A DNA stretch of 64,000 nt from Treponema sp. (GCA_022010055.1 CP091737.1:496001-560000); one strand, 5' to 3'. Positions 9,734-20,618 are shown, counted from the stretch's first letter. The notes: generated by a model not told the origin, from the sequence alone. Made by a program: numbers and translations.

Positions 9734-10620
9734 ATGCCGCGGTCGCTGAACATTTCTATTAAAAGGGAATGGGGAACGCGGCCGTCTATTATGTGTGTTC
9801 TTGGAACACCGCCTTTCAGGGCAATCATGCAGCATTCCACTTTTGGAATCATTCCGCCGGCAATAGTGCCGTTTTCAATAAGCTGCGGAACTGTCGGCAT
9901 TGGAATCCTTGTAATCAGTGATTTCGGGTCGTTTACGTCTTTCAGAACGCCTGCAACATTTGTAAGCTGGACAAATTTTTCCGCTTTCAGGGCGACTGCT
10001 ATTTTTGCCGCCGCTGTGTCTGCATTTATGTTGTAAAGGCTCTGGTCGCCTGTCTCGCCGATTGCAACTGTGGAAATTACAGGAATAAAATCTTTTTCAA
10101 GAAGGTCGTTTATAATTTCCGGATGAACTTTTGTAACTTCACCGACAAAACCTAAATCTTTTCCGTCCCTGTCAATTTTTTTTGCCCTGAGCAGTCCGGA
10201 ATCAACGCCTGAAATTCCTACGGCGCGTCCGCCTTCCTGGAGCAAAATTCCTACAATGGCTTTGTTCAGTTTTCCGGTAAGAACCATTTGAACTATTTCC
10301 ATCGTTTCTTTGTCTGTGTAGCGAAGTCCGTTTATAAATTTAGATTCTTTTCCAACCCGCTCAAGCATTTTGTTTATTTCCGGTCCGCCGCCGTGAACAA
10401 GAACTACTTTTACACCGATTGTATTCAAAAGAACAATATCTTTCATTACAGCCTGCTTAAGGTCTTCGTTGAGCATCGCGTTTCCGCCGTATTTTACAAC
10501 AACGGTTTTTCCTACCCACTGCTTAAAATAAGGCATTGCCTGCACCAGAACATCAGACCAGTGCTCGTTGTCTAAAAGTCTTCCGCGGTTTTTGTCTTTT
10601 TCTATCTCTAATTCTGTCAT
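9715..10620 (-). CDS. argB: Acetylglutamate kinase
   Basis: Amino acid kinase family enzyme of 301 residues that phosphorylates N-acetylglutamate, the second step of arginine synthesis. It shows VVKYGGNAM (ATP-binding lysine), LVHGGGPEINKML and GGMIPKVE near the C-terminus. GGAAAA precedes the ATG. The gene follows argJ by about 40 bp, consistent with one transcript. Its last codons are copied twice more downstream in the 118-bp tandem repeat. Confidence 0.95.
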   Translation of the reverse strand: MTELEIEKDKNRGRLLDNEHWSDVLVQAMPYFKQWVGKTVVVKYGGNAMLNEDLKQAVMKDIVLLNTIGVKVVLVHGGGPEINKMLERVGKESKFINGLRYTDKETMEIVQMVLTGKLNKAIVGILLQEGGRAVGISGVDSGLLRAKKIDRDGKDLGFVGEVTKVHPEIINDLLEKDFIPVISTVAIGETGDQSLYNINADTAAAKIAVALKAEKFVQLTNVAGVLKDVNDPKSLITRIPMPTVPQLIENGTIAGGMIPKVECCMIALKGGVPRTHIIDGRVPHSLLIEMFSDRGIGTMIY

Positions 10621-10658
10621 ATTTTCCTTCTTTATAAAAAATGCGTTTTATGGTTATC

Positions 10659-11939
10659 CTATGTCCTGTAGTCTCCGTTGATTTTTACATAGTCGTAAGT
10701 CAGGTCGCAGCCCCATGCTGTTCCGGAACAGTTTCCGTCGCCGCATTGAACAAGAATTTCCACAGCCTCTTCGCTCATTATTTTTTTAGCTTTATCTTCG
10801 TCAAAATTTTCAGGAACACCGTCTTTGTATACAAGAACGCTGTTTTCTCCGTGAACGTTAAAGTCTTCGTAGTCCTCAAAGTAACGTTTTGCGTTTCCTT
10901 TGCTCGTAAACCAGATGCTTGTCTTTTCAGGGGTAAAATCAATTCCGCTGTAGCCCATTGCGCACAAAAATCTTCCAAAATTGGCGTCGCTTCCGAACAT
11001 TGCGGCTTTTACAAGTGAAGAAGAAATTACCTCTTTTGCAAGTCCCCGCGCATCTTCAACAGTTTTTGCGCCGTTTACAGTGCATTGAACAAGCCTGGTC
11101 GCGCCTTCGCCGTCCGCGGCGATTTTCATTGCCATTATCTTGTTCATTTTGTTAAGCGCGGCAAGAAAAACTTTGTAGTCTTCGTTTTCTTCCGTAATTT
11201 CCGGATTTTCTGCCATTCCGTTTGCAAGAAGTATAAGCGTATCGTTTGTTGAAGTATCGCCGTCTACGGAAACGCAGTTGTATGTTCCCTTTATCGATTC
11301 TCTTAGCGCTCTGTCTATCATTTCCGGGCTGATTGCCGCATCTGTTGTGATAAAAGAAAGCATTGTGCCAAGATTTATGTGAATCATTCCTGAGCCCTTG
11401 CACATTGTTCCCATTCGGCAGGTTTTTCCGCCAAGCTCAAATTCTACCGCGCATTCTTTGTATTTTGTGTCGGTTGTCATTATTGCAACGCGGGCTTCTT
11501 CGTGTCCTTTTTTAGAAAGCCCTTCTGCAAGCTCACTGATTTTTGCTTCAATTTTTTCAACAGGAAGCTGCGAGCCTATTACGCCGGTTGAACACACCGC
11601 GACATCTTCCGGTTTTACTCCAAGCGCATTTCCTGCAAGGCAAGCCATTTTGTATGCGGTTTTTGCGCCCTGCTCGCCGGTGCAGCAGTTTGCGTTTCCA
11701 GAGTTTGCAATAACAGCCTGAATGCGTCCGTCAGCGATATTCTTTTTTGTAAGTTTTACACTTTCCGCTTTTACACGGTTTTGTGTAAAAACACCGGCTG
11801 CGGCGCAAGGTTTTTCAGAATAAATCAAAGCCGTGTCGTTTGTCTTTCTGCTCGCCTTGATGCGGCATAGAATGCCGTTCGCTGTAAATCCCCTGGCGGC
11901 AGTAACGCCACCTTCAATGAATTTAATTTCAGACTGCAT
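10659..11939 (-). CDS. argJ: Bifunctional glutamate N-acetyltransferase / ornithine acetyltransferase
   Basis: Enzyme of the cyclic arginine pathway that transfers acetyl from acetylornithine to glutamate. The self-cleavage region reads CKGSGMIHINLGTMLSF, with Thr before Met as the expected nucleophile; the usual Ala before it is Gly. The start at 11939 is preferred over the upstream ATG at 11954 because GGAG sits eight bases before it. About 427 residues, normal for the family. First gene of the arg cluster, with a good promoter upstream. Confidence 0.93.
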   Translation of the reverse strand: MQSEIKFIEGGVTAARGFTANGILCRIKASRKTNDTALIYSEKPCAAAGVFTQNRVKAESVKLTKKNIADGRIQAVIANSGNANCCTGEQGAKTAYKMACLAGNALGVKPEDVAVCSTGVIGSQLPVEKIEAKISELAEGLSKKGHEEARVAIMTTDTKYKECAVEFELGGKTCRMGTMCKGSGMIHINLGTMLSFITTDAAISPEMIDRALRESIKGTYNCVSVDGDTSTNDTLILLANGMAENPEITEENEDYKVFLAALNKMNKIMAMKIAADGEGATRLVQCTVNGAKTVEDARGLAKEVISSSLVKAAMFGSDANFGRFLCAMGYSGIDFTPEKTSIWFTSKGNAKRYFEDYEDFNVHGENSVLVYKDGVPENFDEDKAKKIMSEEAVEILVQCGDGNCSGTAWGCDLTYDYVKINGDYRT

Positions 11940-11972
11940 ATTTATACACTCCAATTGAATATTTTTACAAAA

Positions 11973-12001
11973 ATTATAATGATTTGAGATTTATATAGCA
12001 A
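11973..12001 (-). promoter_or_regulatory. argJ promoter
   Basis: On the minus strand TTGCTA, a 17-base spacer and TATAAT lie upstream of argJ. No clear ARG-box palindrome could be identified by eye. Confidence 0.65.
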
Positions 12002-12057
12002 TAAAAATGATTTATTTTTGGATGGAAGATAAAACTAAAAGATATTGATTGTGAAAG

Positions 12058-12159
12058 AAATTGAATAAGCTACCAGAAAAAGCGCGTCAATCCGCTGTGC
12101 TTGCTATCACTCAGAATAGCGCGGTTGCCGCTTTCTTTTTCTTTCCGCTTATTCAATTT
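12058..12159. repeat. Long imperfect palindrome, family F, copy 1
   Basis: The arms AAATTGAATAAGC and GCTTATTCAATTT pair perfectly over 13 bp. Inside, AGAAAAAGCG and CGCTTTCTTTTTCT pair imperfectly. The right half recurs at 33765-33840 (GGTTGCCGCT, TCTTTTTCTT, GATTCAATTTATT). It sits between the argJ promoter and the end of the Gld-type operon. Confidence 0.65.
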
Positions 12160-12198
12160 ATTCATTTAGATAAACTTTAAATTCTTTTTCCAGAAATG

Positions 12199-13125
12199 CT
12201 ACTCAGCTTTTGCCTTTAGCGTTTCAGGATTTTTTGTGAATTTTTCCGTTTGGGTTTTTGTAAGCTCAAATTTGTGCGGTGTTCGGCTGCAGGTTCCATA
12301 GTATTTTGTTTCATCTCCGTTTTTCTGTTCAAAAATATCAACAGAAACTGTTTCCGAATTTGTAAAAAGATTGAACGAAACCAGTTTGTCTTTTGGAAGC
12401 GCTGTTCCGTCGTCAATCCATGAAGTAATGTTCATGAATGCAACGTTCTGAATCCATTTTTTAGCTTCGGCTGAGTCAATTTCAAAGTCCGAAGTTCCTG
12501 AAATCTTCCACGAGTCAGAGCCTTTTGCGCTTTTTCCTGTCTCTTTTGTTAAAGTCCAGTTTTTTCCGCCCATATCGACACTTGCGCCGGTAATATCGTT
12601 TTCTTCTATTGCATATACAGTTTTTGAACGCAAGGATTCTTCTGTCTTGTCAAAAGTTGAAATCAAATTTCCTGAAAAAAGATAAATGTCCTTTTTGCCG
12701 GAAACAGAGCCGTACGTCTGCGAGCCGGTAGGGCTGGTTTTTCCAAGCATAAGCGACTGGATTTCTTTTCCATCCTTAAATGCCCTTACAAAAGTTGCTC
12801 GTGACTCAGAAAGACTGTATTTTTCATCATTGTCTGCGTTTCCAAGACGAGCGATTTTATCAAGAATTTTTACTTCCTGAATTTCTTTTATCATTTTTTC
12901 AACGTCATATTTGTTTGCAATGTAATTGTCTGAACCGACCTGCCATCCAAAGCCGTTTTTAGTAAGTTCAATTGTCTTTCCGTCTTTTGTTATTGTGATT
13001 GCGTCAGGTTCTGCGTCAGTTTTTATAGTCTTTACAGGACTTATCGCTCCTGTTATTCCCTGAATAATGCAAACGGCAAGCAAAAATGCAAAAACCGCAA
13101 GAAGCGCTATTTTTCTGGTTTTCAT
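12199..13125 (-). CDS. DUF4340 domain protein, Gld-type ABC cluster
   Basis: A 308-residue protein with one N-terminal membrane anchor (LLAVFAFLLAVCIIQGI) and an extracytoplasmic domain of the DUF4340 type. Proteins of this family commonly follow GldG-like auxiliary proteins in operons with an ABC-2 exporter; their biochemical role is not established. Last gene of a four-gene minus-strand operon, 23 bp after the GldG-like gene, with AAGGAAAT before the ATG. Confidence 0.8.
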   Translation of the reverse strand: MKTRKIALLAVFAFLLAVCIIQGITGAISPVKTIKTDAEPDAITITKDGKTIELTKNGFGWQVGSDNYIANKYDVEKMIKEIQEVKILDKIARLGNADNDEKYSLSESRATFVRAFKDGKEIQSLMLGKTSPTGSQTYGSVSGKKDIYLFSGNLISTFDKTEESLRSKTVYAIEENDITGASVDMGGKNWTLTKETGKSAKGSDSWKISGTSDFEIDSAEAKKWIQNVAFMNITSWIDDGTALPKDKLVSFNLFTNSETVSVDIFEQKNGDETKYYGTCSRTPHKFELTKTQTEKFTKNPETLKAKAE

Positions 13126-13148
13126 TTTTATTTCCTTCCTTGTTTATT

Positions 13149-15198
13149 CTATTTTATTTCGCGTCTGTCATTCGGATTGTATTTGTCGTGGATTTTTCTT
13201 CTTCTTATTGAACGTATTCTCCACATAATAAATCCTGCGGCTGCCGCAAGAATTGCAAGTCCAAACTGATTGAAATATCTTATGATTAAAGCCAAAGCGC
13301 CGTTCGTGTTCTGCATTGTGTTCAGAGAAAGTCCTTTTGTTCTCATTGAGCAGAGCTCGGCATTTCCGTTCATGTAGTCCACCGCGTTTCTTATGAACAT
13401 TGCGATTGGCTCGGAGCCGTCTTCGTTGATAAGCTGATTAGAGGCCGCATACGCTGTATTTACGGCAAAAATCCGTCCGGTCTGAGTTCCTTTCGACAGA
13501 TGTACTGTTGTCTTCAGGCCGTCTTTTTCGGTCTCAGAATTCTGTTTTTCGGCCGGGTTTTCTGCGAATGCGCTCGGGAATTTTCCTTCAACAAGAACTG
13601 CAAGGTTATGGCTTTTGTAAATTGACTTGTCGTAAGGTGTCTGCATATTCGGGCCAATGTCAAAATTTTGCGTCATAGTCCATGATTTCGGCGAAGATTT
13701 TGCAAGAACAGAAACTTTTAAATCCTTGTTTTTTGCCGCTTCTTCCGTGGAAATTTCGCCCGGCTGAAGTAGTATCACATATCCAAGGTTCTTTGAAATT
13801 ACATTTTTCTGCAAAAGCTGCTGTTTCGCGAGCATCGGGGCCCAGTACATTCTGATTTTGCCGTAGCCCTGCTGGTTGTAGGTGTAGCAGTCTTCGTCAA
13901 AAACGTAGTTTGATTCAAGTTTCATTCCGTATTTTTCAAGGATTTCATTCAGGCCTGTGTCTATTTTTTCGTAGCTTGGCGCCTGATAGTAATTTTCCTG
14001 TGTTGAATTGAACGGATCCTGGAAAATCATGATGTTTCCGCCTTTAAGCAGGAACTGGTCGATTTTGTAAAGCTCTGATTCCGCGAACTTTTCTTTAGGA
14101 GCGTTGATTACGATAGTGTTTATGTTCAGTGGAATATCGTTTTCTGAAAGTTTTATTTCTTTGAACGAATATGAATCCGAAAGGATTTTCTTGAAATTCG
14201 TATCGCTTCCGTTCTGGTCAGAAAGTTCCGCCTCGCTATGGCCCGTTATGTATCCGATTTCCGTAGATTTTGAAAGAAGGCTTTCCAGGCTTCCAGAAAG
14301 GTTTTCTTCTATATTATCTAGTCCTGAAATTCCGTAGCCAAAGAAAGACCTCTGGATTGAAAGTGGAACTGTTCTGAATGCTCCGTTGTGTTCAATCACA
14401 AGACCGAAAATTCCTTTTCCTTCAGTGCCGTTCTTGTTCTGCCAGTTTATAAGCTGAAGTCCGTATTTGTCGGCGATGGAATCCATCTCCTCTTCGTCCG
14501 GGCTTTCTGAGTCAAATGTAAGGCGGTTCTTGTTCTTGTGGTTCACAGAATTGAATGCAGTCTGCGCCAGCTTCTGTACATTTTCAAAATTTGCAATTCT
14601 GAACTGGTCAAGGCCGTCGCTTGTGTAAAGGGTTACGCGGATTTTGTCGTCTGCGGAAAGGCCTGCGAGCGTGTCAGCCTGGGAAATCATTTGAAATTTT
14701 AGTCGTAAGGTTGTACTCAAAACCGGCGTCGCTTGAAATTCCATCAATAGTTTCAATTGAATCGCCGTAAGTTATCGCAAGTCCCATCCATACCTGCTTT
14801 ACGCCGACTTCGCTGTTCTTTACCTGCTGAATCTGAACCTGTCTTAATCCGTAGCCGGTCGCTATCCGCTGATTTTCCTGTTTTTTCATGTTGAAAAACT
14901 GGTAGCTGAAATTCTTATTTGCGGCGCCTTTGTACTCCACCAGAATATCTTTTACGTACTGGGCGGTTGCGTTGTAAGGCGCCGGAAGGTTGTCGCTGAA
15001 AAAGACTTTTACAGAAAGCGGCTCAGTCAGATTTTTTACTGTGTTTTTAGAAGCCTCGCTTATTGAATAAGAGCCCTGGCTTGTCAAGTCTATTCTGAAA
15101 AATGCTTTTCGTCCTGCAAGATTTGCAAGGACAAGAATCATTGCAAAAATTACAAAATCGCTCTTTGGACTTTTTATCCATTCAAGAAATCTTTTCAT
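13149..15198 (-). CDS. GldG-like ABC transporter auxiliary protein (1 frame break)
   Basis: About 680 residues, with an N-terminal membrane helix, a large extracytoplasmic domain of the GldG/ABC_transp_aux type, and a C-terminal helix (FGLAILAAAAGFIMW) followed by a basic tail. In Bacteroidetes GldG works with GldA and GldF; in spirochaetes the exported substrate is unknown. The frame breaks at the T-run 14690-14692. One extra base gives a continuous LTTKISKMISQADTLAG. Coupled to the upstream permease with 2 bp between genes. Confidence 0.85.
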
Positions 15199-15200
15199 TG

Positions 15201-15923
15201 TTATCTTGCCTCCTTTTCCTGTGTTACTACTGTAAGGCTAAAAAATAATGCTGTAAGCGAAACGAAATAAATAATATCGCGGGAGTCAATTATTCCGCGC
15301 GAAATAGATGTGAAATGTTCGTTTGCGCTCAAAAACTGAAGGAATCCTACAATCGGAGCAGGTAAGAAGATAAGAAAATCGCTTACCATCGTAAGTGAGA
15401 TGCAGATTATGAATGCGGTAAAAAACGATATAATCTGATTTTTTGTGATTGATGAGGCGAAGATTCCGATTGCGCTGAAAGCCGCGCACAGGAACAGCGC
15501 TCCGATATATCCGCCTGCAACCGGTCCCGCATCCGGCGCTCCAAAAGGCAGCATTCCGAAAAGGTAAAGCAGTGTAGGCGCAATCATTATTGCTGACGCT
15601 GCGAAAGTTGCAAGGAATTTTCCGGCTGCAACGTCAAATTCCGTAACAGGAAGTGTGTATAGGGTTTCTATTGACCCGACTCGTTTTTCTTCGGCGTAGA
15701 CGCGCATTGTAAGGGCAGGAATAAAAAACGAAAGAATTAAAGGAAGCATCTGGAACAGATTTCTCATGGATGCCCTGTTCTGAAGGTAAAACGCCGTAAA
15801 AAACATTGTTCCTGCAAGAATCAGAAACAATCCTGTGACAATATATGCAATCGGGCTTGCGAAATATGCGGCGAATTCACGCTTGAAAATTACAACCGCC
15901 GGATTTTTAACTTTATTTTTCAT
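15201..15923 (-). CDS. ABC-2 type permease, GldF-like
   Basis: A 240-residue inner membrane permease with six predicted helices. The N-terminal FKREFAAYFASPIAYI is typical of GldF-type permeases. Its ATG overlaps the end of the ATPase gene by four bases (ATGA), indicating translational coupling. Confidence 0.85.
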   Translation of the reverse strand: MKNKVKNPAVVIFKREFAAYFASPIAYIVTGLFLILAGTMFFTAFYLQNRASMRNLFQMLPLILSFFIPALTMRVYAEEKRVGSIETLYTLPVTEFDVAAGKFLATFAASAIMIAPTLLYLFGMLPFGAPDAGPVAGGYIGALFLCAAFSAIGIFASSITKNQIISFFTAFIICISLTMVSDFLIFLPAPIVGFLQFLSANEHFTSISRGIIDSRDIIYFVSLTALFFSLTVVTQEKEAR

Positions 15924-16850
15924 TTTTCCGCTCCGTTTTCTGTGGTAAGTATATGGAATACGTCTTCAAGGCTGTTGCGCTGAAGAACCAGCTCGAATAG
16001 GCTGTATCCTGCGTTGATTACAGCCTTTGCGATTTCCGGGCGTATTTCTGTTGTCCCTTTTACGGAAAGAAGCGCCGTGGAGCCGTTTTCCGCTTTTTCA
16101 AAAGAAATGCCTTCAATTCCCTGGATGCCATTCAGAACTTCTGAAAGCTGGGCTTCGCCGGCGTCCGCGGTAACCTTGATTACTGCGGAATTTCCAAATC
16201 TCGTCCTTAGCTGGTCGGTCGGACTGTCTGCGACAAGTCTTCCTCCGCTTATTATGATTACGCGCGAGCAAAGCATTTCTACTTCGCTTAATATGTGCGT
16301 TGAAATTATTACTGTCCTGGTTTCCGATTTCCTTTATCAATGAGCGGACTTCTTCAATCTGGTTCGGGTCAAGGCCGGAAGTGGGCTCGTCAAGAATAAG
16401 GATTTCCGGATCGTTCATAAGCGCGTGCGCAAGTCCTACGCGCTGTCTGTAGCCGCGGCTAAGGTCGCTTATGTTTTTGTGCATTACTTCTTCAAGGCCG
16501 CATTCCCTGCATAGAACCGGAACTTTTTCATCTGCGTTCTTTCCCTCTATGTCCGCGATGTAGTTCAGGTAGTCCGCGACAATCATGTCTCCGTAAAGCG
16601 GCGCGCTTTCCGGCATATAGCCTATTTTTCTTTTTGACTCAACCGGCTGTTCCGTGATGTCGATTCCATCGATTTTTACAGAACCGTCTGTCGGCTTTAG
16701 AAATCCGGTAATCATTCGCATTGTTGTTGTTTTTCCAGCTCCGTTAGGTCCAAGAAGACCTACAATCTGTCCTGTTGGAATGGAAAAACTTACATCGTTT
16801 ACCGCCCGGAATGTTCCGAATGTACGGGAAACGTGAGATACTTCGATCAT
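15920..16850 (-). CDS. ABC transporter ATP-binding protein, GldA-like (1 frame break)
   Basis: ATPase of the Gld-like exporter with Walker A GLLGPNGAGKTTT, signature LSRGYRQRVGLAHAL, Walker B EILILDEPTSGLD and switch STHI. The frame breaks at 16321-16323. The flanking sequences IKEIG and RTVIISTHILSEVEML belong together. Restoring two A (AAAAA read as AAA) gives the usual spacing, while removing one base would also restore the frame. The ATG at 16850 is chosen because GGAGG lies upstream of it; the longer reading begins with TTG inside that site. Confidence 0.9.
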
Positions 16851-16955
16851 ACTTTTTATATCCTCCAATATTTTGCCTTTTTTTCAGTCTGTTTAAAAAA
16901 AAGAGCTGTTTTGTTCAGCCCTTGTATAAAATTAAACAAAGTTTTTCGCGAAATG

Positions 16956-17270
16956 TTACGAAAGTTTGTTCAGTTCTTTTTCATATTTTCTGTCTTTGGC
17001 TTCTTTTGCCGGCCTGTAAAGGATTGCGACGTTTCCAATGAGTCTTACAAGGATTGCGCCGGTCGCATCCGTTATTCCTTCCGTAAGCTCGCGCTTTTCA
17101 TCCTTAAAGTCGTTGAACTTTACTTTTATAAGCTCGTGGTGTCCAAGGTCTGTGTCGATTTTTCCGGTTACGCCCTCTGAAACTCCGCCTGCTCCCACGA
17201 TTACCACAGGGTCGATTCTGTTCGCGTGTTTTTCAAGAAGTTTTCTCTGTTTGCTGTTTAAAGTCATCAT
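16956..17270 (-). CDS. yhbY: CRM-domain RNA-binding protein YhbY
   Basis: Small RNA-binding protein of about 104 residues with a single CRM domain (SKQRKLLEKHANRIDPVVIVG ... HELIKVKF). In other bacteria YhbY associates with pre-50S ribosomal particles. The start is uncertain among three close ATGs (17270, 17267 and one upstream). None has a convincing ribosome binding site. Confidence 0.85.
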   Translation of the reverse strand: MMTLNSKQRKLLEKHANRIDPVVIVGAGGVSEGVTGKIDTDLGHHELIKVKFNDFKDEKRELTEGITDATGAILVRLIGNVAILYRPAKEAKDRKYEKELNKLS

Positions 17271-17416
17271 AATCATACATTCTATCAAAAAAACGACTAT
17301 TGAACAACATTTCATCTTTTAGTATTATTGATAAACGGACTTTTGGAGATATTTTCTAAAAGCCCGAGTCTGCTAAAATTTAAATAGTAAATTTATTTTT
17401 TTTAAGAGGTAACAAT

Positions 17417-19520
17417 ATGGCTTTTGATATTTCAAAGATGAGAAATATCGGTATCAGTGCTCACATTGACTCAGGAAAGACAACAACTTCAGAACGAATT
17501 TTGTTCTATTGTAACAAAATTCATGCAATTCACGAAGTTCGCGGTAAAGACGGTGTTGGTGCTGTTATGGACAACATGGAACTGGAACGTGAGCGTGGTA
17601 TCACAATCCAGTCTGCAGCAACACAGGTACAGTGGAAAGATTACACAATCAACCTTATCGATACTCCAGGTCACGTAGACTTTACGGTAGAAGTTGAACG
17701 TTCGCTTCGCGTTCTTGACGGTGCTATTATGATTCTTTGTGCCGTTGCAGGTGTTCAGTCTCAGTCAATTACTGTAGACCGCCAGTTGAAACGTTATCAT
17801 GTACCTCGCGTGGCATTTGTAAACAAGTGTGACCGCCAGGGAGCAAATCCGCTCCGCGTAAGAATGCAGCTCCGCGAAAAACTCGGTTTGAACGCATATA
17901 TGATGGAGCTTCCAATCGGTCTTGAAGACAAGCTTGAAGGTGTTGTAGACCTTATCAGCCAGAAAGCCGTTTATTTTGACGGACCTAACGGAGAAGAGCT
18001 TCGCTATGCTGATGTTCCTGCAAATATGGTTGAAGATGTAAAGAAGTACCGCAAGGAGCTTATTGAAGCTGCGATTAACTTTGACGACGCTCTTATGGAA
18101 GATGCGATGATGGACGAGGAGAACGATTACGCTAACCTCGACCAGGAAAAGATTATCGCGGCAATCCGCAAGGGAACAATTTCTGAGCAGTTTGTTGGTG
18201 TATTCTGCGGTTCTGCCCACGTAAACAAGGGTATTCAGCCGCTTTTGGACGCTGTAGTTCGCTATCTTCCGGCTCCGAACGAAGTAAAGAACGTTGCTCT
18301 TGACCTTGACAACAACGAGGCTGAAGTTGAGCTTGAATCTGTAGACAACAAGCCTTGCGTGGCATTGGCATTTAAGCTTGATGACGGTCAGTACGGACAG
18401 TTGACATATACACGTGTTTATCAGGGAAATCAAGAAGGGCGAAGAGCTTTACAATACACGTTCAAAGAAAAGATTTAAGGTTGGACGCCTTGTTCGTATG
18501 AATTCGGCTCAAATGGAAGATATTAACGAAGGTTGCGCAGGTGATATTGTCGCTCTCTTCGGTGTTGACTGCGCTTCAGGCGATACATTCGTAAACGGCG
18601 GTTTGAACCTGTCTATGGCTTCTATGTACGTTCCTGAGCCTGTAATTTCCCTGTCTATCACTCCAAAAGATAAGCAGGCTGCCATGCAGCTGTCTAAGGC
18701 TTTGAACCGCTTTACAAAGGAAGACCCTACATTCCAGACATTCACAGACCCTGAATCAAACGAAACGATTATCAAGGGAATGGGTGAGCTTCACCTTGCC
18801 GTATATGTTGAACGAATGAAGCGTGAATACAACTGCGAAGTTGTTACTGGTGCACCTCAAGTTGCATACCGCGAATCAATTACTGCACGCGGCGACTTTA
18901 ACTATACTCATAAAAAGCAGACTGGTGGTTCTGGTCAGTACGGCCGTGTTGCCGGATTCATGGAACCGGATTCAGAAAAAGACTACGAATTTATCGATGC
19001 AATCAAGGGCGGCGCTATTCCTAACGAATATATCCCGTCTTGCGACAAGGGTTTCCAGAAAGCAATGAAGGAAGGTTCATTGATTGGAGCTCAGATTGTT
19101 GGTGTTAAGATTACAATCAACGATGGTCAGTATCACCCGGTAGACTCTAGCGATAACGCTTTCCAGATTGCCGCTATCGGCGCTTTCCGCGAAGGTTATA
19201 TGAAGGCAAAGCCGGTTATTCTTGAACCTATTATGAAAGTTCAGATTGCCGCTCCAAACGAATTCCAGGGTAACGTATTTGGTCTTATCAACCAGCGCCG
19301 TGGTATTATTGGTGAGACAACTGATGAGAACAACACATCTGTAGTAAATGCAGAAGTTCCACTTTCTGAAATGTTCGGATTCTCAACAATTCTCCGCTCT
19401 TCAACACAGGGAAAAGGTGAATTCACAATGGAATTCGAAAAATACGGCAAAGTTCCAAACGCAGTAGCAGAAGAACTCATCAAGAAACACCAGGAAGAAA
19501 GGGCTAAAGGTAACAAATAG
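17417..19520 (+). CDS. fusA: Elongation factor G, EF-G1/spdEFG1-like (1 frame break)
   Basis: Translational GTPase of about 701 residues. G1 reads SAHIDSGKTTTSERIL with Ser where canonical EF-G has Ala, and the following EVRGKDGVGAVMDNMELER closely resembles mitochondrial EF-G1. The remaining G motifs are DTPGHVDF and NKCDRQG. Spirochaetes are known to carry spdEFG1 and spdEFG2 paralogues specialised for translocation and ribosome recycling; this looks like the former. The frame breaks at the A-run 18427-18429, one A restoring VYQGKIKKGEELYNTR. AAGAGG precedes the ATG. Confidence 0.93.
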
Positions 19521-19534
19521 AAGAACCGTTAAAA

Positions 19535-19566
19535 AATCTTGTGGCCTTAAGCCGCAAGATTTTAGG
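19535..19566 (+). terminator. Probable terminator after fusA
   Basis: AATCTTGTGGC and GCCGCAAGATT form an 11-bp stem with one wobble pair and a 5-base loop, followed by TTTTAGG. The short T-tract makes it a weaker example. Confidence 0.6.
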
Positions 19567-19633
19567 TTCATCCTTATAGTAAATGCACTTTCACAAGAAA
19601 TTGTATGTTGCATTGATTTAGGATTTACCTATT

Positions 19634-19837
19634 TAACCCTAGTGTCGAGTTTTTTGAAAAAAAAAATAAAAGCATAGGCAGATTTACAGTTTGTGAAGAT
19701 TTTTGGCGATTGAATTAATTAAAGTGCGAAGCACCCGAATTAATACAAGCGAAGCGCGAGCCAAATCCATCTGAGCAAATTGGAAATATGCCGAAAGCGT
19801 TCTTTCAGAATTTAAAAAAAACTCGACATTCGGGCTA
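19634..19837 (+). mobile_element. MITE-like long palindrome, family M1, copy 1
   Basis: A 204-bp element with inverted ends (core TGTCGAGTTTTTT / AAAAAACTCGACA). Its whole length folds as one imperfect hairpin: GGCAGATTTACAGTTTGTGAAGAT-type left arm, matching right arm, and an apex ATTAATT...GTGC-GAA-GCAC...AATTAAT. Near-full copies lie at 25830-26010 (inverted) and 48893-49096. A shortened copy lies at 63251-63340. It has no reading frame, so it is non-autonomous. Confidence 0.85.
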
Positions 19838-19940
19838 TTTTAAATCTGGTTTTCAGAAAAAATTGAATAGACTTTTTTTACAAGTGGACTTATCATTACT
19901 AAGTCCACTTTTTTCATTTTATGCAACTTTGGAGGATATA

Positions 19941-20618
19941 ATGGTAAAACAGGATTTGATTAATACAAGCCCGGTAAGATTTTTTAATGCTGTCGCTTGC
20001 GGCGGATTGAGCGCCGGCCAGATGGGGATAATTACTGCCAAAAAAGGTCTTGGTAAAACTTCCGTTCTTGTGCAGTTTGGAATAGATGCGCTGCTTTATG
20101 ATAAGCATTTGGTTCACGTTTCTTTTGACCAGAAATCTTCCAACGTGATAGCCTGGTATGAAAGCGTTCTTGCAGAAATGGGAAAGAAGAAAAATATCGA
20201 GGATATGAACGAGTTGAGCGAATCTATTATCCGCAACCGTACGATTTTGAATTTCAATCAGGAGACTTTTACACTGCCGAAGGTTGTGAATACTCTAAAA
20301 GCCCTTAAGGAGGGCGGAGTCAAGGTGGAGGCTCTTGTAATAGACGGCGAGGATATGGATAAAGTTTCCGTAGAGGATGTTGAGTCTGTTTCAGATTTTG
20401 CGAAGGCGGAAGGCATTGAGGTATGGTTCAGCGGAACAAATGAAAACGCCGGGCTTTCAAAAACTGTTCGACCTGAAATTCTTCCGTTTTTTAACATTGT
20501 TGCCCACATCGGTTCTGACGGAAAAAACGTCATGCTTTCAGTGTTAAAAGCCGGCGGAAAAGAAACTTCATCAGCAGGTGTAAGGCTTGATGCAAAGACA
20601 ATGCTGATGTGCGAGTGA
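19941..20618 (+). CDS. RecA/KaiC-like P-loop ATPase of unknown role
   Basis: A 225-residue soluble protein with Walker A KKGLGKTS (roughly residues 34-41) and a Walker B-like ALVIDGED near residue 135, in the RecA/RAD55 fold style. GGAGG lies seven bases upstream of the ATG at 19941. The longer upstream reading runs through the M1 repeat and is rejected. Neighbours are fusA and a membrane protein on the opposite strand, which give no functional hint. I do not recognise a characterised homologue. Confidence 0.7.
   Translation: MVKQDLINTSPVRFFNAVACGGLSAGQMGIITAKKGLGKTSVLVQFGIDALLYDKHLVHVSFDQKSSNVIAWYESVLAEMGKKKNIEDMNELSESIIRNRTILNFNQETFTLPKVVNTLKALKEGGVKVEALVIDGEDMDKVSVEDVESVSDFAKAEGIEVWFSGTNENAGLSKTVRPEILPFFNIVAHIGSDGKNVMLSVLKAGGKETSSAGVRLDAKTMLMCE

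Noticed and set aside
19788..19940. Longer start for the RecA-like ATPase
   Set aside because: This part is translated M1 repeat; GGAGG precedes the ATG at 19941.
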